Assembly: GCF_010499245.1 (NCBI RefSeq)
Contig: NZ_JAAGOW010000004.1
Span: 868,001 to 932,000 of the forward strand
Origin: Variovorax sp. WS11
GTDB taxonomy: Bacteria; Pseudomonadota; Gammaproteobacteria; Burkholderiales; Burkholderiaceae_C
Direction: 5' to 3'
DNA length: 64,000 nt
The position numbers and the translations under genes were made by a program. Shown in pieces: positions 52,485 through 60,954 of this stretch. Each line of letters starts with the position of its first letter. The stretch's first letter is position 1. The notes below the pieces were generated by a model. That model saw nothing but the letters and a program-made list of their open reading frames with translations, did no database searches and was not told where the DNA came from.

Positions 52485-52587
52485 TCTCAACGAACCGCCG
52501 AAGCTGCCGATTGCTGCGAACGGGCGAACAGATGACGACATCCTTGCTCATGGGAATCCTTCGAGGGGTTACTGACAACTTCCGAAG

Positions 52588-52797
52588 CTAGGCCGCGTGT
52601 ACGCTGGGCTTCCCGTACTCGCGCCCGAGCATGGCGCGCGCGAACAGATAGTTCCAGCGCGCGCGCTCGTCGAGTCCATCCAAGTCGACCCGACCGGCTT
52701 CATCGCACGGAAAGTCGACGCTGCGACCTTCGCGAGAGAGCGACGGGAAGCAAATCTTGAACGACAAGGCTTGCTGCGATGAGGCGGTAATGGGCAA
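52588..52797 (-). CDS. Small conserved-looking protein
   Basis: A 69-residue frame with TTG start at 52797 (GGAG 6 nt upstream). The C-terminal half (VDFPCDEAGRVDLDGLDERA, then RWNYLFARAMLGREYGKP) looks like a small protein found unannotated in other Burkholderiales; I cannot give it a function. Downstream of it lies the thiolase remnant on the same strand, 36 nt away, so it may have been the first gene of that operon. Confidence 0.5.
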   Translation of the reverse strand: MPITASSQQALSFKICFPSLSREGRSVDFPCDEAGRVDLDGLDERARWNYLFARAMLGREYGKPSVHAA

Positions 52798-52868
52798 GGC
52801 TGACTCCGTGATCGAGGGGGTACGTCAGGCTCTACGCGTCGCCTGGCTGCGTGAAGCCAGGCGCAATA

Positions 52869-52886
52869 GATGATGAACGTCATATT
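52869..52886. promoter_or_regulatory. Candidate TetR operator, site 1
   Basis: ATGATGAACGTCATATTA lies upstream of the small minus-strand gene and resembles two further ATATGATGAA sites around the TetR gene. Dyad halves ATGA and TCAT are visible. Confidence 0.45.
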
Positions 52887-53034
52887 ATGAGGGGCATCAT
52901 GGAGTTGTCAAGTCTTCTTGAAAGATCATTGGGACTGAGCGGTCGTGGACTACCCGCGAGCGAGGGCGCATTCAGGTCGTGATTGCCCCCGAAGGGCATC
53001 GTCTGTTCAGGTTGCCTGGGATGCCAAGAAGTGG

Positions 53035-53050
53035 ATATGATGAAAGTAAT
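53035..53050. promoter_or_regulatory. Candidate TetR operator, site 2
   Basis: ATATGATGAAAGTAAT ends 17 bp before the TetR start codon and shares ATATGATGAA with site 3. A place for autorepression. Confidence 0.45.
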
Positions 53051-53067
53051 AGTAGCGATTTGCGCCC

Positions 53068-53652
53068 ATGAAACGATCCACACATAGTCGCAAGGAAGCT
53101 TCGCATGAACGCATCGTCGAGGCCGCCGCGCGTGCCATTCGGCGCAGCGGCTACGGTGGCACCGGTGTCGCCGACATCATGAAGGCCGCCGGTCTGACTC
53201 ACGGCGGCTTCTACGCCCACTTCGCGTCGCGCGAGGCGATGCTTGCCGAGGCGGCGGACCGCGCCGGCGCCGAAGCAGTCGCCACGTCGGCGCGCATTGC
53301 CGCCGGCGCACCGCCGCAGCGTGCGCTGGAGTCACTGCTGCGCGCGTATCTGTCGAAGGAACACCTTGAAGGCACCGAGAGGGGTTGTCCTGTTGCCGCA
53401 CTCGGCTCGGAGATGCCTCGCCAAGCGCCCGAGGTGCGGCGAGCCGCCACTCGCCGCATCAAAGAGATGATTGATCTCGTCGGCCGGCAGTCGCCTAAAT
53501 GGGGAGAGCCGGGTGCCCACGAGCGCGCACTGGTCACAGTTGCCGTGATGGTCGGCGCACTGTCACTGGCGCGCGCCGTCGACGACCCCCGCCTTTCCGA
53601 TGCGCTGCGCGAGGCGGCGCTCAGCCACCTCATCTCCGTCCTCAACGACTGA
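53068..53652 (+). CDS. TetR/AcrR-family regulator
   Basis: A 194-residue repressor: IVEAAARAIRRSGYGGTGVA and DIMKAAGLTHGGFYAHFASR give the TetR helix-turn-helix (residues 15-60); the C-terminal domain (LRAYLSKEHLEGTERGCPVA, then ALGSEMPRQAPEVRRA) is the type seen in NemR-like or AefR-like regulators with a conserved Cys. ATG 53068 is first in frame. Similar AT-rich motifs lie on both sides of the gene, so it probably controls the neighbouring minus-strand gene, itself and the hydrolase at 53721. Confidence 0.9.
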   Translation: MKRSTHSRKEASHERIVEAAARAIRRSGYGGTGVADIMKAAGLTHGGFYAHFASREAMLAEAADRAGAEAVATSARIAAGAPPQRALESLLRAYLSKEHLEGTERGCPVAALGSEMPRQAPEVRRAATRRIKEMIDLVGRQSPKWGEPGAHERALVTVAVMVGALSLARAVDDPRLSDALREAALSHLISVLND

Positions 53653-53690
53653 CTTTACGCGAGCCATGGCGGCGCGGATCTCGACCAAGA

Positions 53691-53706
53691 ATATGATGAA
53701 TATCAT
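53691..53706. promoter_or_regulatory. Candidate TetR operator, site 3
   Basis: ATATGATGAATATCAT contains the palindrome ATGAT-GAAT-ATCAT and lies 15 bp before the hydrolase remnant. It shares its first ten bases with site 2. Confidence 0.55.
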
Positions 53707-53707
53707 G

Positions 53708-55090
53708 TCACCGGAGTGCGATGATTGACGCCGCTCCACGCCCGCGTCCCGAACAGGTCGCACACGACTTTCTGACGCCACGACCTCCGTCGCAGCGCCA
53801 GCGCCTAGTGCTCGACGGCGGTGAGGCGCTTCTGGCTGCCTTCGCGCCCCCGCTGCTCGACGCCGGCTTCAGCGTGCTCGCGATGGACCTTCCAGCACAC
53901 GGTGACTCTGCCGGGCGGCAAACGTCGATACCACAGTCAGCCCGGGCGTTGCGCGCGTTGGGCGAAGCGCTGGGACCTTTGCACGCGGTGATCGCGCACT
54001 CGATCGGCTCAGCGGTGCTGGTGGAAGCGCTGCACGCCGGCTTGTCGGCGCAGCGTGCGGTGCTAGTTTCTGCACCACCAAGAGCATCCGTGTGTCGGTC
54101 ATCCGGATCAACGAGCTGATGGCAACTGCTGGACAGCCTGGCGTCGTTGTCAACCTCGTGTTGGAAGCGGCCGCCGTCGCCAAGCCAAAACTCCGTTACA
54201 TGCCCGGCGGGCTCGCGAACCGTCTGCGATTGCTTCGCAGATTCGCGCGGGCCGAGCTCGTGAGTGCCGACATTCGGTGGGCGGTTCAAGCAAAGGAAGA
54301 TCGATGAATACGGTTTGCGTACCCGAACATGCCTGCAGCCCCGGGGCCACTTGGAACCGGTGCGTTCGGTCTCATTCTGGACGCGATTGTTTTCCGGTGA
54401 TCTCGCCGACAGCGCAAGCATCAGATGGCATACGCTGTTTGCGAACTCATCCACCGTGATGCGCAACTGATGGTACTTCCATCGTTTGACATACCAGTCC
54501 TGGATAAGAGAAAGGCAATGCGAAGCCAGTAATTCGATCTGAGGCCCTCGCGCGAGTTTGGCGGCACTGATCAGACGCATCAACTCTTGCTGGAAATGAA
54601 GATCGGCGGCCTTGGCAACTGACTTCTGAGTACTGGATAGTGCGCGTGTATCCATGAACACGAAGTAAAACCATGGATGAAGCAGTTCCGACAGGAAGAT
54701 GTGGCCGCGCAGCGTCGCTTCCAGTCTTTCCTTGGGATCCGACCAGGTCGCGAACCACTCCGGAATGGCGGTGCTGCTGTAGCGAACCACGTCCTCGATC
54801 ATCGCGGCCAGATCGTCCTTGGTCTTGATGTAGCCGTACAAGCCTCCCATTGACAGCCCCGATTCTCGCGACAGGTCGCGCAGCGACATGGCCGCGAAGC
54901 CTGTCTTGTTCGCGATCCTGAAGGTCGCTGCCATGATTTTTCGCAGGTTTTCAGTCGTGGCGCCGACCCGCCCGACCGTCATGCGATGCGCATGGCGGAT
55001 TTGAATCAGGTCGAAGACGCTGTTGGCATCGATTGGCGATGCCTTTCGGAATTCACTGAATGAGAAGCCGGGTGCAAATTCGAACTGCAT
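53708..55090 (-). CDS. TetR-family regulator with an abnormal C-terminal extension
   Basis: The first 245 residues form a TetR regulator: RKIMAATFRIANKTGFAAMS and SRESGLSMGGLYGYIKTKDD give the helix-turn-helix at about residues 50-92, then a ligand domain (LHPWFYFVFMDTRALSSTQK, LSLIQDWYVKRWKYHQLRIT). After about residue 250 (near 54340) the frame runs antisense through the hydrolase/SDR remnants for about 200 more residues rich in Ser, Arg and Ala with no family look. The natural stop was probably lost in the rearrangement near 54300. Functional part about 54340-55090; whether the long form is stable is unknown. Confidence 0.6.
   Translation of the reverse strand: MQFEFAPGFSFSEFRKASPIDANSVFDLIQIRHAHRMTVGRVGATTENLRKIMAATFRIANKTGFAAMSLRDLSRESGLSMGGLYGYIKTKDDLAAMIEDVVRYSSTAIPEWFATWSDPKERLEATLRGHIFLSELLHPWFYFVFMDTRALSSTQKSVAKAADLHFQQELMRLISAAKLARGPQIELLASHCLSLIQDWYVKRWKYHQLRITVDEFANSVCHLMLALSARSPENNRVQNETERTGSKWPRGCRHVRVRKPYSSIFLCLNRPPNVGTHELGPRESAKQSQTVREPAGHVTEFWLGDGGRFQHEVDNDARLSSSCHQLVDPDDRHTDALGGAETSTARCADKPACSASTSTAEPIECAITACKGPSASPNARNARADCGIDVCRPAESPCAGRSIASTLKPASSSGGAKAARSASPPSSTRRWRCDGGRGVRKSCATCSGRGRGAASIIALR
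53721..54307 (+). pseudogene. Alpha/beta hydrolase remnant joined to an SDR C-terminal fragment
   Basis: From 53721 the frame encodes part of an alpha/beta hydrolase: FAPPLLDAGFSVLAMDLPAH, then the nucleophile Ser in VIAHSIGSAVLVEAL, then AVLVSAPP, and then unrelated codons and a stop at 54119. From about 54092 another frame gives the end of an SDR protein: GVVVNLVLEAAAVAKPKLRY, then GGLANRLRLLRRFARAELV. Neither is complete. A deletion has joined the two fragments near 54080. Confidence 0.7.
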
Positions 55091-55187
55091 AGCGGAACGG
55101 TACGTTGCCTGGAGGGGGGAGGGTCCGTAGACTTCCTGGAAACCGAGCGAGCGCTCGTTATTTCTGAGACAAGGGCAATCCTAGATC

Positions 55188-55625
55188 ATGACCGGCCTAG
55201 TGAGCGAGCGTGAGTTCGACTTTTTAATGAACGAGTTCCTTGATACGCAAGGGCTTGTGCGCCGTAGCTTCTATTCCGAGCACACCGGAGATGTATTCGC
55301 CGCGGCACTAGGGGCGGCGAGGCGACTGGCGCTGGAGATCTTTGCGCCCCGCAACGCCAAGGGGGACCAATGCCAGTCGGACTTCCGGAATGGCGCGGCC
55401 AGGGTGATATCGGAGACGGGGCATGTGGCGGTGGCTTGGATGTGGGCCCGCATGGCCGCTATTGCTCTCCAGCGACAGAACGAAAGCGACGATCCGCTCT
55501 ACCGCGTCAAGCTGAGCACTGCGTCATTCTATTTTGAGCGCTTGCTCCCGGAGACGCAGTCACTCGCAGTTGTACTGGGTGCAGACTCATCGCCCTGGAC
55601 ATCAGGAGATGGCTGGCAACTCTAG
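55188..55625 (+). pseudogene. Acyl-CoA dehydrogenase with large internal deletion
   Basis: The 145-residue frame starts like an acyl-CoA dehydrogenase of about 600 residues (SEREFDFLMNEFLDTQGLVR, then FAAALGAARRLALEIFAP) and, after a short bridge near residue 70, ends like its C-terminal domain (ETGHVAVAWMWARMAAIALQ, then KLSTASFYFERLLPETQ). The FAD/acyl-CoA core, several hundred codons, is missing, so the product cannot be an enzyme. The frame is open because the deletion joined in phase. Confidence 0.8.
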
Positions 55626-55678
55626 ACAAGCGATTGCGAGGGCGGCCGCACGCACAGGTCCCCGGCTGATTGTGTGCG

Positions 55679-56216
55679 TCAGCGCCTTGGCAGTTCGAAC
55701 ACTAGGCATGTAGTCGTGGCGTGGGCGTAGAGCGTGCCGTCGGCGTCGAAGAGCCGCGCTTCGGCTGTCGCGAGGTGGGCGGCCACAATGGATAACCTTG
55801 CCTTCGGCGCGCACGCGCAGTACTTTCGGCGTGAGGCCCTTGACGTAGTTCACGCTGAGCTCTGCTGTGGTGAAACTGCGGCTCGGCAGCATCATGGTGT
55901 GGATCGCGCACCCCAGCGCCGAGTCGAGCAGCGTCGCGATCCAGCCGCCGTGGATAGTGCCCAGCGGATTCAGATGCTGCGCAAGCGGCGTGCCTTGGAA
56001 GATGGCCACGCCCCGTTGCATCTCGATCGCGGTGAAGTCCAATGTTTTCGCGATAGCGGCGTAGGGAACCTCTCCGTCGAGCATCGCCTGCATGAATTCC
56101 AGGCCCGTCTTGCCTTCGATCTGCGCCAGGGTAGCCACGCCCGGACCAGCGCCGGCTGTCAGTTTCTCGATGATCGCGTTCTCCAGATCGATCCATCGGG
56201 AAAGCTCATTCTGCAT
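55679..56216 (-). pseudogene. PaaI-type thioesterase, frameshifted (module B)
   Basis: ATG 56216 starts a hotdog thioesterase paralogous to 3777-4337: NPLGTIHGGWIATLLDSALG, then VLRVRAEGKVIHCGR. Next the gene-strand run CGCCCACC holds one extra C (near 55780). Without it the sequence continues HLATAEARLFDADGTLYA, HATTTCLVFELPRR and stops at 55679, exactly like its paralogue; with it the frame runs to 55602 with an unrelated tail. The hotdog core is complete but the last strands are lost. Confidence 0.85.
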
Positions 56217-56233
56217 ACAGGTCCATCCTTTTG

Positions 56234-56263
56234 ATTGCAAGTACAGATATTGTAGGTACAATG
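56234..56263. promoter_or_regulatory. MarR operator within its own promoter (module B)
   Basis: TTGCAA (56235-56240) and TACAAT (56257-56262) are 16 bp apart. The spacer holds an imperfect dyad (TACAGATATTGTA). Arrangement and many bases are identical to 3725-3754 in module A. The -10 ends 8 nt before ATG 56271, so the mRNA would be leaderless. Confidence 0.75.
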
Positions 56264-56270
56264 AATCGTG

Positions 56271-56720
56271 ATGGATGCAATCACGAAACCGCAAGGCTGT
56301 ACCAACTTCAGGCTGCGCGGGCTAACGCGGCTTGTGTCGCGCCTCTACGACGCGCATATCGCGGCCGCCGGCCTGAAGACCACGCAGTACTCCCTGCTCA
56401 CGCATGTCATGCGGTACGGCGCGCTGCGAGCCACCGATCTAGCGGATCACCTCAACTTGGATGCCTCCACACTGACGCGCAATCTCAAGCCAATGATCGC
56501 GGCGGGCTGGCTTACGCAGGCTGAAGGGCCAGATGCACGCAGCCGTCTCATTCGCATCAACGAAGCCGGCCGTGAAAAATGCGCTGAGGCACAGCGTTGT
56601 TGGCGCGCTGCGCAGCGGGAGCTCAACTCGATCCTCGGCTCGGACCGTGTGTTGGAGCTGCATGTGCTTATCGACGAGAGCATCAAGCGTCTGCGTGAGA
56701 CAGCCGGGGCAAGGATGTGA
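56271..56720 (+). CDS. MarR-family regulator of module B
   Basis: A 149-residue winged-helix regulator paralogous to 3263-3718: MDAITKPQGCTNFRLRGL, recognition helix LADHLNLDASTLTRNLKPM (about residues 60-78), wing AEGPDARSRLIRINEAG. ATG 56271 aligns with the paralogue's start; GTG 56268 is in frame. Divergent from the broken thioesterase, 9 nt before the MFS gene, with which it is probably co-transcribed. Confidence 0.9.
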   Translation: MDAITKPQGCTNFRLRGLTRLVSRLYDAHIAAAGLKTTQYSLLTHVMRYGALRATDLADHLNLDASTLTRNLKPMIAAGWLTQAEGPDARSRLIRINEAGREKCAEAQRCWRAAQRELNSILGSDRVLELHVLIDESIKRLRETAGARM

Positions 56721-56729
56721 GAGGCGCGG

Positions 56730-58001
56730 ATGAGCGACATCACAAAGACAGCTGAAGGACTAAGAGCACGGTCCGAGTCCTCAGGCTACGCCCTCTGGCT
56801 GGTTCTCCTGGCGGCGGCCGGCACGTTTGCGCTCACGATGGGCGTGCGTCAGGCGATGGGCCTTTACCTCCCGGCAGTGAACACCTCGACAGGTCTGGGC
56901 ATAGGCAGCGTCAGCCTGGCCTTTGCGTTCGGGCAGCTCTGGTGGGGTCTGACGCAGCCCTTCGCCGGCGCGGTTGCTGACCGTGTCGGCGCTGGGCGGG
57001 TGATCTTCATCGGCGTGCTGCTGGTCGTGATCGGCACCGTCATCACGCCACTGATGACGTCAACCGCTGGGCTGATCTTCGCCATCGGCGTATTGGGGGC
57101 CGGTGGCGCCGGCATGGCCGGGCCTTCGGTGCTAATGGCGGCGAGCACGCGATTGGTGCCTGTTGACAAGCGTGGTATGGCCACGGGCATCGTCAACGCT
57201 GGCGGCTCCGTCGGCCAGTTCGCGATGGCGCCGATCGCCATTGGGCTGACCGCGGCGGTCGGATGGACCGCGTCGATGCAATGGCTTGGCCTGTTGGCAC
57301 TGTTGGCGCTGCCCGCGGTGTGGGTGCTCAAGGGCAACTCGAAGGTCATAGCCGCGGCCGCTGCGGCTGCTTCAGGGACAAAGACGCTGACGGCCCGAGA
57401 GGCCGTGAGTCAGGCGCTCGCGACGCCGAGCTACCGCTATCTCACGATTGGCTTTCTGGTGTGCGGTTTCCACGTCGCCTTCCTTGCAACTCATCTGCCG
57501 AGTGTGGTCGCAGCCTGCGGACTTCCGCCGGAGATCGGTGGCTGGTCGCTCGCAATGATCGGCCTTTTCAACATCGTCGGCAGCGTCGGCATGGGCTGGG
57601 CGGTGGGACGCTGGCGGATGAAGTCGCTGCTGTCCCTGGTCTACGCCGTGCGCGGGCTCGGGGTCCTCGCATTCCTCGTCGCACCGAAGACACCCGCCGT
57701 GATGCTGATCTTCGCCGCACTTGTGGGAGTGACCTTCCTCTCGACCGTGCCAGCCACCGCAGGGCTTGTCGCGAAGATGTTCGGCCCGGCGAATATGGCA
57801 ATGCTCTTTGGCGTAGCAATGCTTGCGCACCAGATCGGCGGCTTCCTTGGTGCGTTCTTGGGCGGGTATATGTTCGAGGTCACCGGCAGCTACGACTGGG
57901 TCTGGTACATCGACATCGCACTGGCCGCTGGCGCAGCTCTCATCAATCTGCCAATTCGTGAGGCGCGCCTGGCACGTCGAGCGACGGCCGCCGTGGTCTG
58001 A
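56730..58001 (+). CDS. MFS transporter (module B)
   Basis: A 423-residue, 12-helix transporter, paralogue of 6644-7909: VRQAMGLYLPAVNTSTGLGI, FAFGQLWWGLTQPFAGAVAD, GPSVLMAASTRLVPVDKRGM, GWAVGRWRMKSLLSL. Intact throughout. It lies 9 nt after the MarR gene with GAGG at the start region and is followed 1 nt later by a MATE gene. Probably a carboxylate or aromatic acid carrier; it stays intact although the module B thiolase and thioesterase are broken. Confidence 0.9.
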   Translation: MSDITKTAEGLRARSESSGYALWLVLLAAAGTFALTMGVRQAMGLYLPAVNTSTGLGIGSVSLAFAFGQLWWGLTQPFAGAVADRVGAGRVIFIGVLLVVIGTVITPLMTSTAGLIFAIGVLGAGGAGMAGPSVLMAASTRLVPVDKRGMATGIVNAGGSVGQFAMAPIAIGLTAAVGWTASMQWLGLLALLALPAVWVLKGNSKVIAAAAAAASGTKTLTAREAVSQALATPSYRYLTIGFLVCGFHVAFLATHLPSVVAACGLPPEIGGWSLAMIGLFNIVGSVGMGWAVGRWRMKSLLSLVYAVRGLGVLAFLVAPKTPAVMLIFAALVGVTFLSTVPATAGLVAKMFGPANMAMLFGVAMLAHQIGGFLGAFLGGYMFEVTGSYDWVWYIDIALAAGAALINLPIREARLARRATAAVV

Positions 58002-58002
58002 C

Positions 58003-59415
58003 ATGAGCGGCGTCGATGCGCGGACACGGGTGCTGCTGGAAGCCCCCATCGGCCGCACGCTGCTGCGACTGGCTATACCAAACGTGGTCGTGATGGTGGC
58101 GCAGGCCGCAGTCGGCCTGATCGAAACTTTCTTTGTCGGCAAGCTTGGAAACGATGCGCTGGCGGGAATGGCGCTCGTGTTTCCGATCGTCATGCTGATG
58201 CAGATGACATCGGCCGGTGCGATGGGCGGCGGCATCGCTTCGGCGATTGCACGTGCGCTGGGCGCCGGGCGCCGCGAAGATGCTCAGGCGCTGGTGCTGC
58301 ATGCTGTCATCGTTGCGTTGTGCTTCGGAACTGCCTTCACGCTCGCGCTGAGCGTCGGCGGCCGCTGGCTCTATGCGCAAATGGGTGGCACCGGCGCCTC
58401 GTTGGAAGCAGCCATCAGTTACTCTCACTGGGTCTTCGCGGGCGCCGTTCTGGTGTGGCTTTTCAATTCTCTCGCAGCCGTGATTCGGGGGACCGGCAAC
58501 ATGGCCGTGCCTGCGAAGGTGACCGTCGCCGGCGTGGTGTTGGTAATACCGCTGTCGCCGCTACTTATCTTCGGCTGGGGACCGGTGCCGGGAATGGGTA
58601 TCGCGGGCGGTGCCACCGCGCTGTTGCTTTACTACCTTTTTGGTTCGGTTGCGCTGGTCGTGTACTTGCGCTCCAGCCGCAGCTTGCTTCTGATTTCATT
58701 CAGAAGGGCCCAGCTGCGGTGGCCCATGTTCCGCGACATCCTTCGCGTCGGTCTCGTTTCCGCCATTGCAACCGTCTGCATCAACTTGTCCATCGCGACA
58801 GCGACCGCCCTCGCCGGACAGTTCGGGCCGGGTGCCATCGCCGGCTACGGCACGGCTTCACGTCTCGAGTATCTGCTGGTGCCATTGATGTTCGGCTTCG
58901 GATCTCCGCTGCTCGCAATGGTCGGCACCTGCATCGGCGCCAATCACAAGGAGCGTGCATTGCGCGCAACCTGGGTTGGTGCCGCGATGGCTTTTGGCTT
59001 GGCGGAGGCCATCGGGCTGTTAGCGGCATTGTTCCCTCGTCCATGGCTGCTGCTCTTCGGTAACGATCCCGTGATGCTCGAGACTGGCACGCAATACCTG
59101 CGGGCAGTCGGGCCGTTCTACGGGTTCTTCGGCGTCGGACTGGTGTTGTACTTCGCATCACAAGGCGCCGGCCGCCTATACTGGCCTGTCGTCGGAAACC
59201 TCGCGCGCCTGGCCGTCGCCGGGATCGGTGGCTGGTTCGTTCTGCGCGGAACTGGTCAGTTGGCGCCGGTATTCGCAGTACAAGGGGTGGGACTGCTTGT
59301 GTACGGGGTCGTTATCGCATGCGCCATTGCTGGTGGCGCCTGGTTCGGGCGTGTTGGGTGGCCGCGTACGCCATACGCGCTGCTCCAAAGACTCGAGAAG
59401 CTACAGCGGTCATAG
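58003..59415 (+). CDS. MATE-family efflux transporter
   Basis: A 470-residue, 12-helix antiporter of the MATE family: RLAIPNVVVMVAQAAVGLIE in helix 1, TFFVGKLGNDALAGMALVFP, and the second-half repeat RVGLVSAIATVCINLSIATA with GYGTASRLEYLLVPLMFGFG. ATG 58003 is in the stop region of the MFS gene (1 nt gap), so the MarR, MFS and MATE genes form one transcript. Exports cationic or xenobiotic compounds using H+ or Na+; substrate unknown. Confidence 0.92.
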   Translation: MSGVDARTRVLLEAPIGRTLLRLAIPNVVVMVAQAAVGLIETFFVGKLGNDALAGMALVFPIVMLMQMTSAGAMGGGIASAIARALGAGRREDAQALVLHAVIVALCFGTAFTLALSVGGRWLYAQMGGTGASLEAAISYSHWVFAGAVLVWLFNSLAAVIRGTGNMAVPAKVTVAGVVLVIPLSPLLIFGWGPVPGMGIAGGATALLLYYLFGSVALVVYLRSSRSLLLISFRRAQLRWPMFRDILRVGLVSAIATVCINLSIATATALAGQFGPGAIAGYGTASRLEYLLVPLMFGFGSPLLAMVGTCIGANHKERALRATWVGAAMAFGLAEAIGLLAALFPRPWLLLFGNDPVMLETGTQYLRAVGPFYGFFGVGLVLYFASQGAGRLYWPVVGNLARLAVAGIGGWFVLRGTGQLAPVFAVQGVGLLVYGVVIACAIAGGAWFGRVGWPRTPYALLQRLEKLQRS

Positions 59416-59569
59416 TGTGCCGACACGGTGGTGGCCCTTGCGCTGCGACCGCGCACGAACAACGTTCCCATCTGCGTCGGTTAACGGGCTCTTTGCGACC
59501 TAGTGGTGGTTGAAGGTGATGACGCCCTTGTTCTTGTGGGTCACCGCGACATTTCCATCTTCATGCGTT
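59416..59569. other. Short intergenic stretch
   Basis: Between the MATE stop and the reductase remnant. No gene, hairpin terminator or repeat stands out. Confidence 0.4.
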
Positions 59570-59850
59570 CACGTCAACCCCCGGTCCCTCCCATGACTTT
59601 CCTCTCGAGGATGCGGATCGCGGCGCATTGACGGCATCGATCTCGCGAGGGTCACGTTGCGCAGAATGAGGGCGGACTGATCCTGGAAGATCCTGCGTTG
59701 GGGCGAGGCCGAAGGCATCACCACACCGCGATATCTGTTCTGCGCCAGCACGTTGACCAGCGTGTGACTGCCGACGGTATCGACGGCGCCGGCCCTCCGT
59801 TCCTTGGCGATCGGCGCGCGCGCGCCGCCTACAAAGTGGAGCGGAAGAAC
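59570..59850 (-). pseudogene. YhdH/acryloyl-CoA reductase-type oxidoreductase remnant
   Basis: About 90 codons from the Rossmann domain of a YhdH-family quinone-oxidoreductase-like protein: RRAGAVDTVGSHTLVNVLAQ, NRYRGVV in one frame, then LAPTQDLPGSVRP with IDAVNAPRS in another; ILRNVTLA is in the first frame. Joined they match the segment AVDTVGG to ILRGVTLxGIDS of the family. At least two frameshifts; both ends are missing. Confidence 0.65.
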
Positions 59851-59867
59851 CCACGTGCGACCAAAGC

Positions 59868-60704
59868 TTAGATTGCCCGTTCTACCTCGAGGTTGTCGAT
59901 GAGGCGGGTGGCACCGAGGCGCGCGGCCGCGAGTGCAACCAGCGGCTCGCCGGGGGCTGGCGCCTGCAGGTCGGCCCGGCGGCGCAGCACCAGGTAGTCA
60001 GGCTCCCAGCCGCGCGCTTTCAGGGACTGCATGGCGCGCGCTTCGATGGCTCCCAGGTCGCGCTCGCCCGAGCGCAGCGCATCGGCCATCGCCTGCAACG
60101 CCTTCGACAACTGGACCGCCTCCATGCGCTCGGCTTCGCTCAAGTAGCCATTGCGCGAGGACAGCGCGAGCCCGTCGTCCGCGCGCCGGGTTTCGCTGCC
60201 CACGATCTCGATGGGCAGCGCGAACTGCCGCACCATGTGGCGGATGACCATCAGCTGCTGATAGTCCTTCTTGCCGAACACCGCGACACGCGGCTGCACG
60301 CAGCTGAAGAGCTTCATCACCACGGTGCAGACGCCGACGAAGAAGCCGGGCCGGAAATGGCCTTCGAGGATGTCGGCCAGCGCCGGGTCCGGATGCACCT
60401 TGCAGGTCTGCGGCTCGGGGTAGAGCGCCTTTTCGTCGGGCGCGAACAGAAGGTCGCAGCCGGCCGAACGCAGCTTCTCGCAGTCGCTGTCCCAGGTGCG
60501 CGGATAGGTGTCGAAGTCCTCGTGCGGCAGGAACTGCAGCCGGTTGACGAAGATGCTGGCGACCGTGACGTCGCCCAGCGGCCTGGCCTGCGCCACCAGC
60601 GCCAGGTGGCCCTCGTGCGGGTTGCCCATGGTGGGGACGAAGGCCGGGCGCTGGAAGCGGCTCAAGTGTTCGCGCAGTTCGGGGAGGGTGCGGGCGATGT
60701 GCAT
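59868..60704 (-). CDS. panC: Pantothenate synthetase
   Basis: A 278-residue enzyme joining pantoate and beta-alanine with ATP. The nucleotide motif reads FVPTMGNPHEGHLALV (about residues 22-37), where GALHEGH is usual; FGKKDYQQLMVIRHMV and LALSSRNGYLS (KMSKS-equivalent region) are intact. It is followed upstream by a panB fragment on the same strand, the usual panB-panC order. Because panB is broken, this copy may be a second, surplus set, with the working pan genes elsewhere (inference). Confidence 0.92.
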   Translation of the reverse strand: MHIARTLPELREHLSRFQRPAFVPTMGNPHEGHLALVAQARPLGDVTVASIFVNRLQFLPHEDFDTYPRTWDSDCEKLRSAGCDLLFAPDEKALYPEPQTCKVHPDPALADILEGHFRPGFFVGVCTVVMKLFSCVQPRVAVFGKKDYQQLMVIRHMVRQFALPIEIVGSETRRADDGLALSSRNGYLSEAERMEAVQLSKALQAMADALRSGERDLGAIEARAMQSLKARGWEPDYLVLRRRADLQAPAPGEPLVALAAARLGATRLIDNLEVERAI

Positions 60705-60717
60705 GGTCGTGATCTGC

Positions 60718-60900
60718 CTACCAGGCGTGGAGTTGGTCGTCGGGGAAGCTGCCGTCCTTCACCGCGCGCACATAGGCTGCAAGAGCCTCTGCGATGCCGG
60801 GCGCATCGGCCATGAAGTTGCGCACGAACTTCGGCATCTTGCCGAGGTTGATGCCCAGCATGTCGTGCAGCACGAGCACCTCGCCAGCAGATATTCGCGA
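60718..60900 (-). pseudogene. panB: 3-methyl-2-oxobutanoate hydroxymethyltransferase, C-terminal fragment
   Basis: The last 58 or so codons of PanB are present: GEVLVLHDMLGINLGKMPKF, then RNFMADAPGIAEALAAYVRA and DGSFPDDQLHAW. The first about 210 residues, with the metal and ketopantoate sites, are missing and replaced by SDR remnant sequence. Stop 60718 is 13 nt before the panC start. Confidence 0.85.
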
Positions 60901-60954
60901 CGTGTCCGGCGCGAGCAGGTCGTTGGTGGGGCGCGGTGCACCAGTTCGGGAAAG

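Larger units (their letters stand above)
51357..52551 (-). pseudogene. Thiolase with damaged N-terminal coding region (module B)
   Basis: The main frame from ATG 52349 to 51357 encodes 330 residues of a thiolase with the active Cys (NRVCGSGAQA), GGAIAHGHPIGATGA and CIGGGQGIAL. The missing N-terminus lies upstream from ATG 52551 (AAGGA 5 nt before it): MSKDVVICSPVR, then disrupted. Two 8-bp tandem duplications (52383-52398, 52469-52484), a two-base loss near 52515 and a one-base loss near 52370 break it; the 52383 duplication leads to TGA. A shortened protein could be made from 52349 but lacks the first beta-alpha unit. Related to the intact thiolase 4324-5508. Confidence 0.85.
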
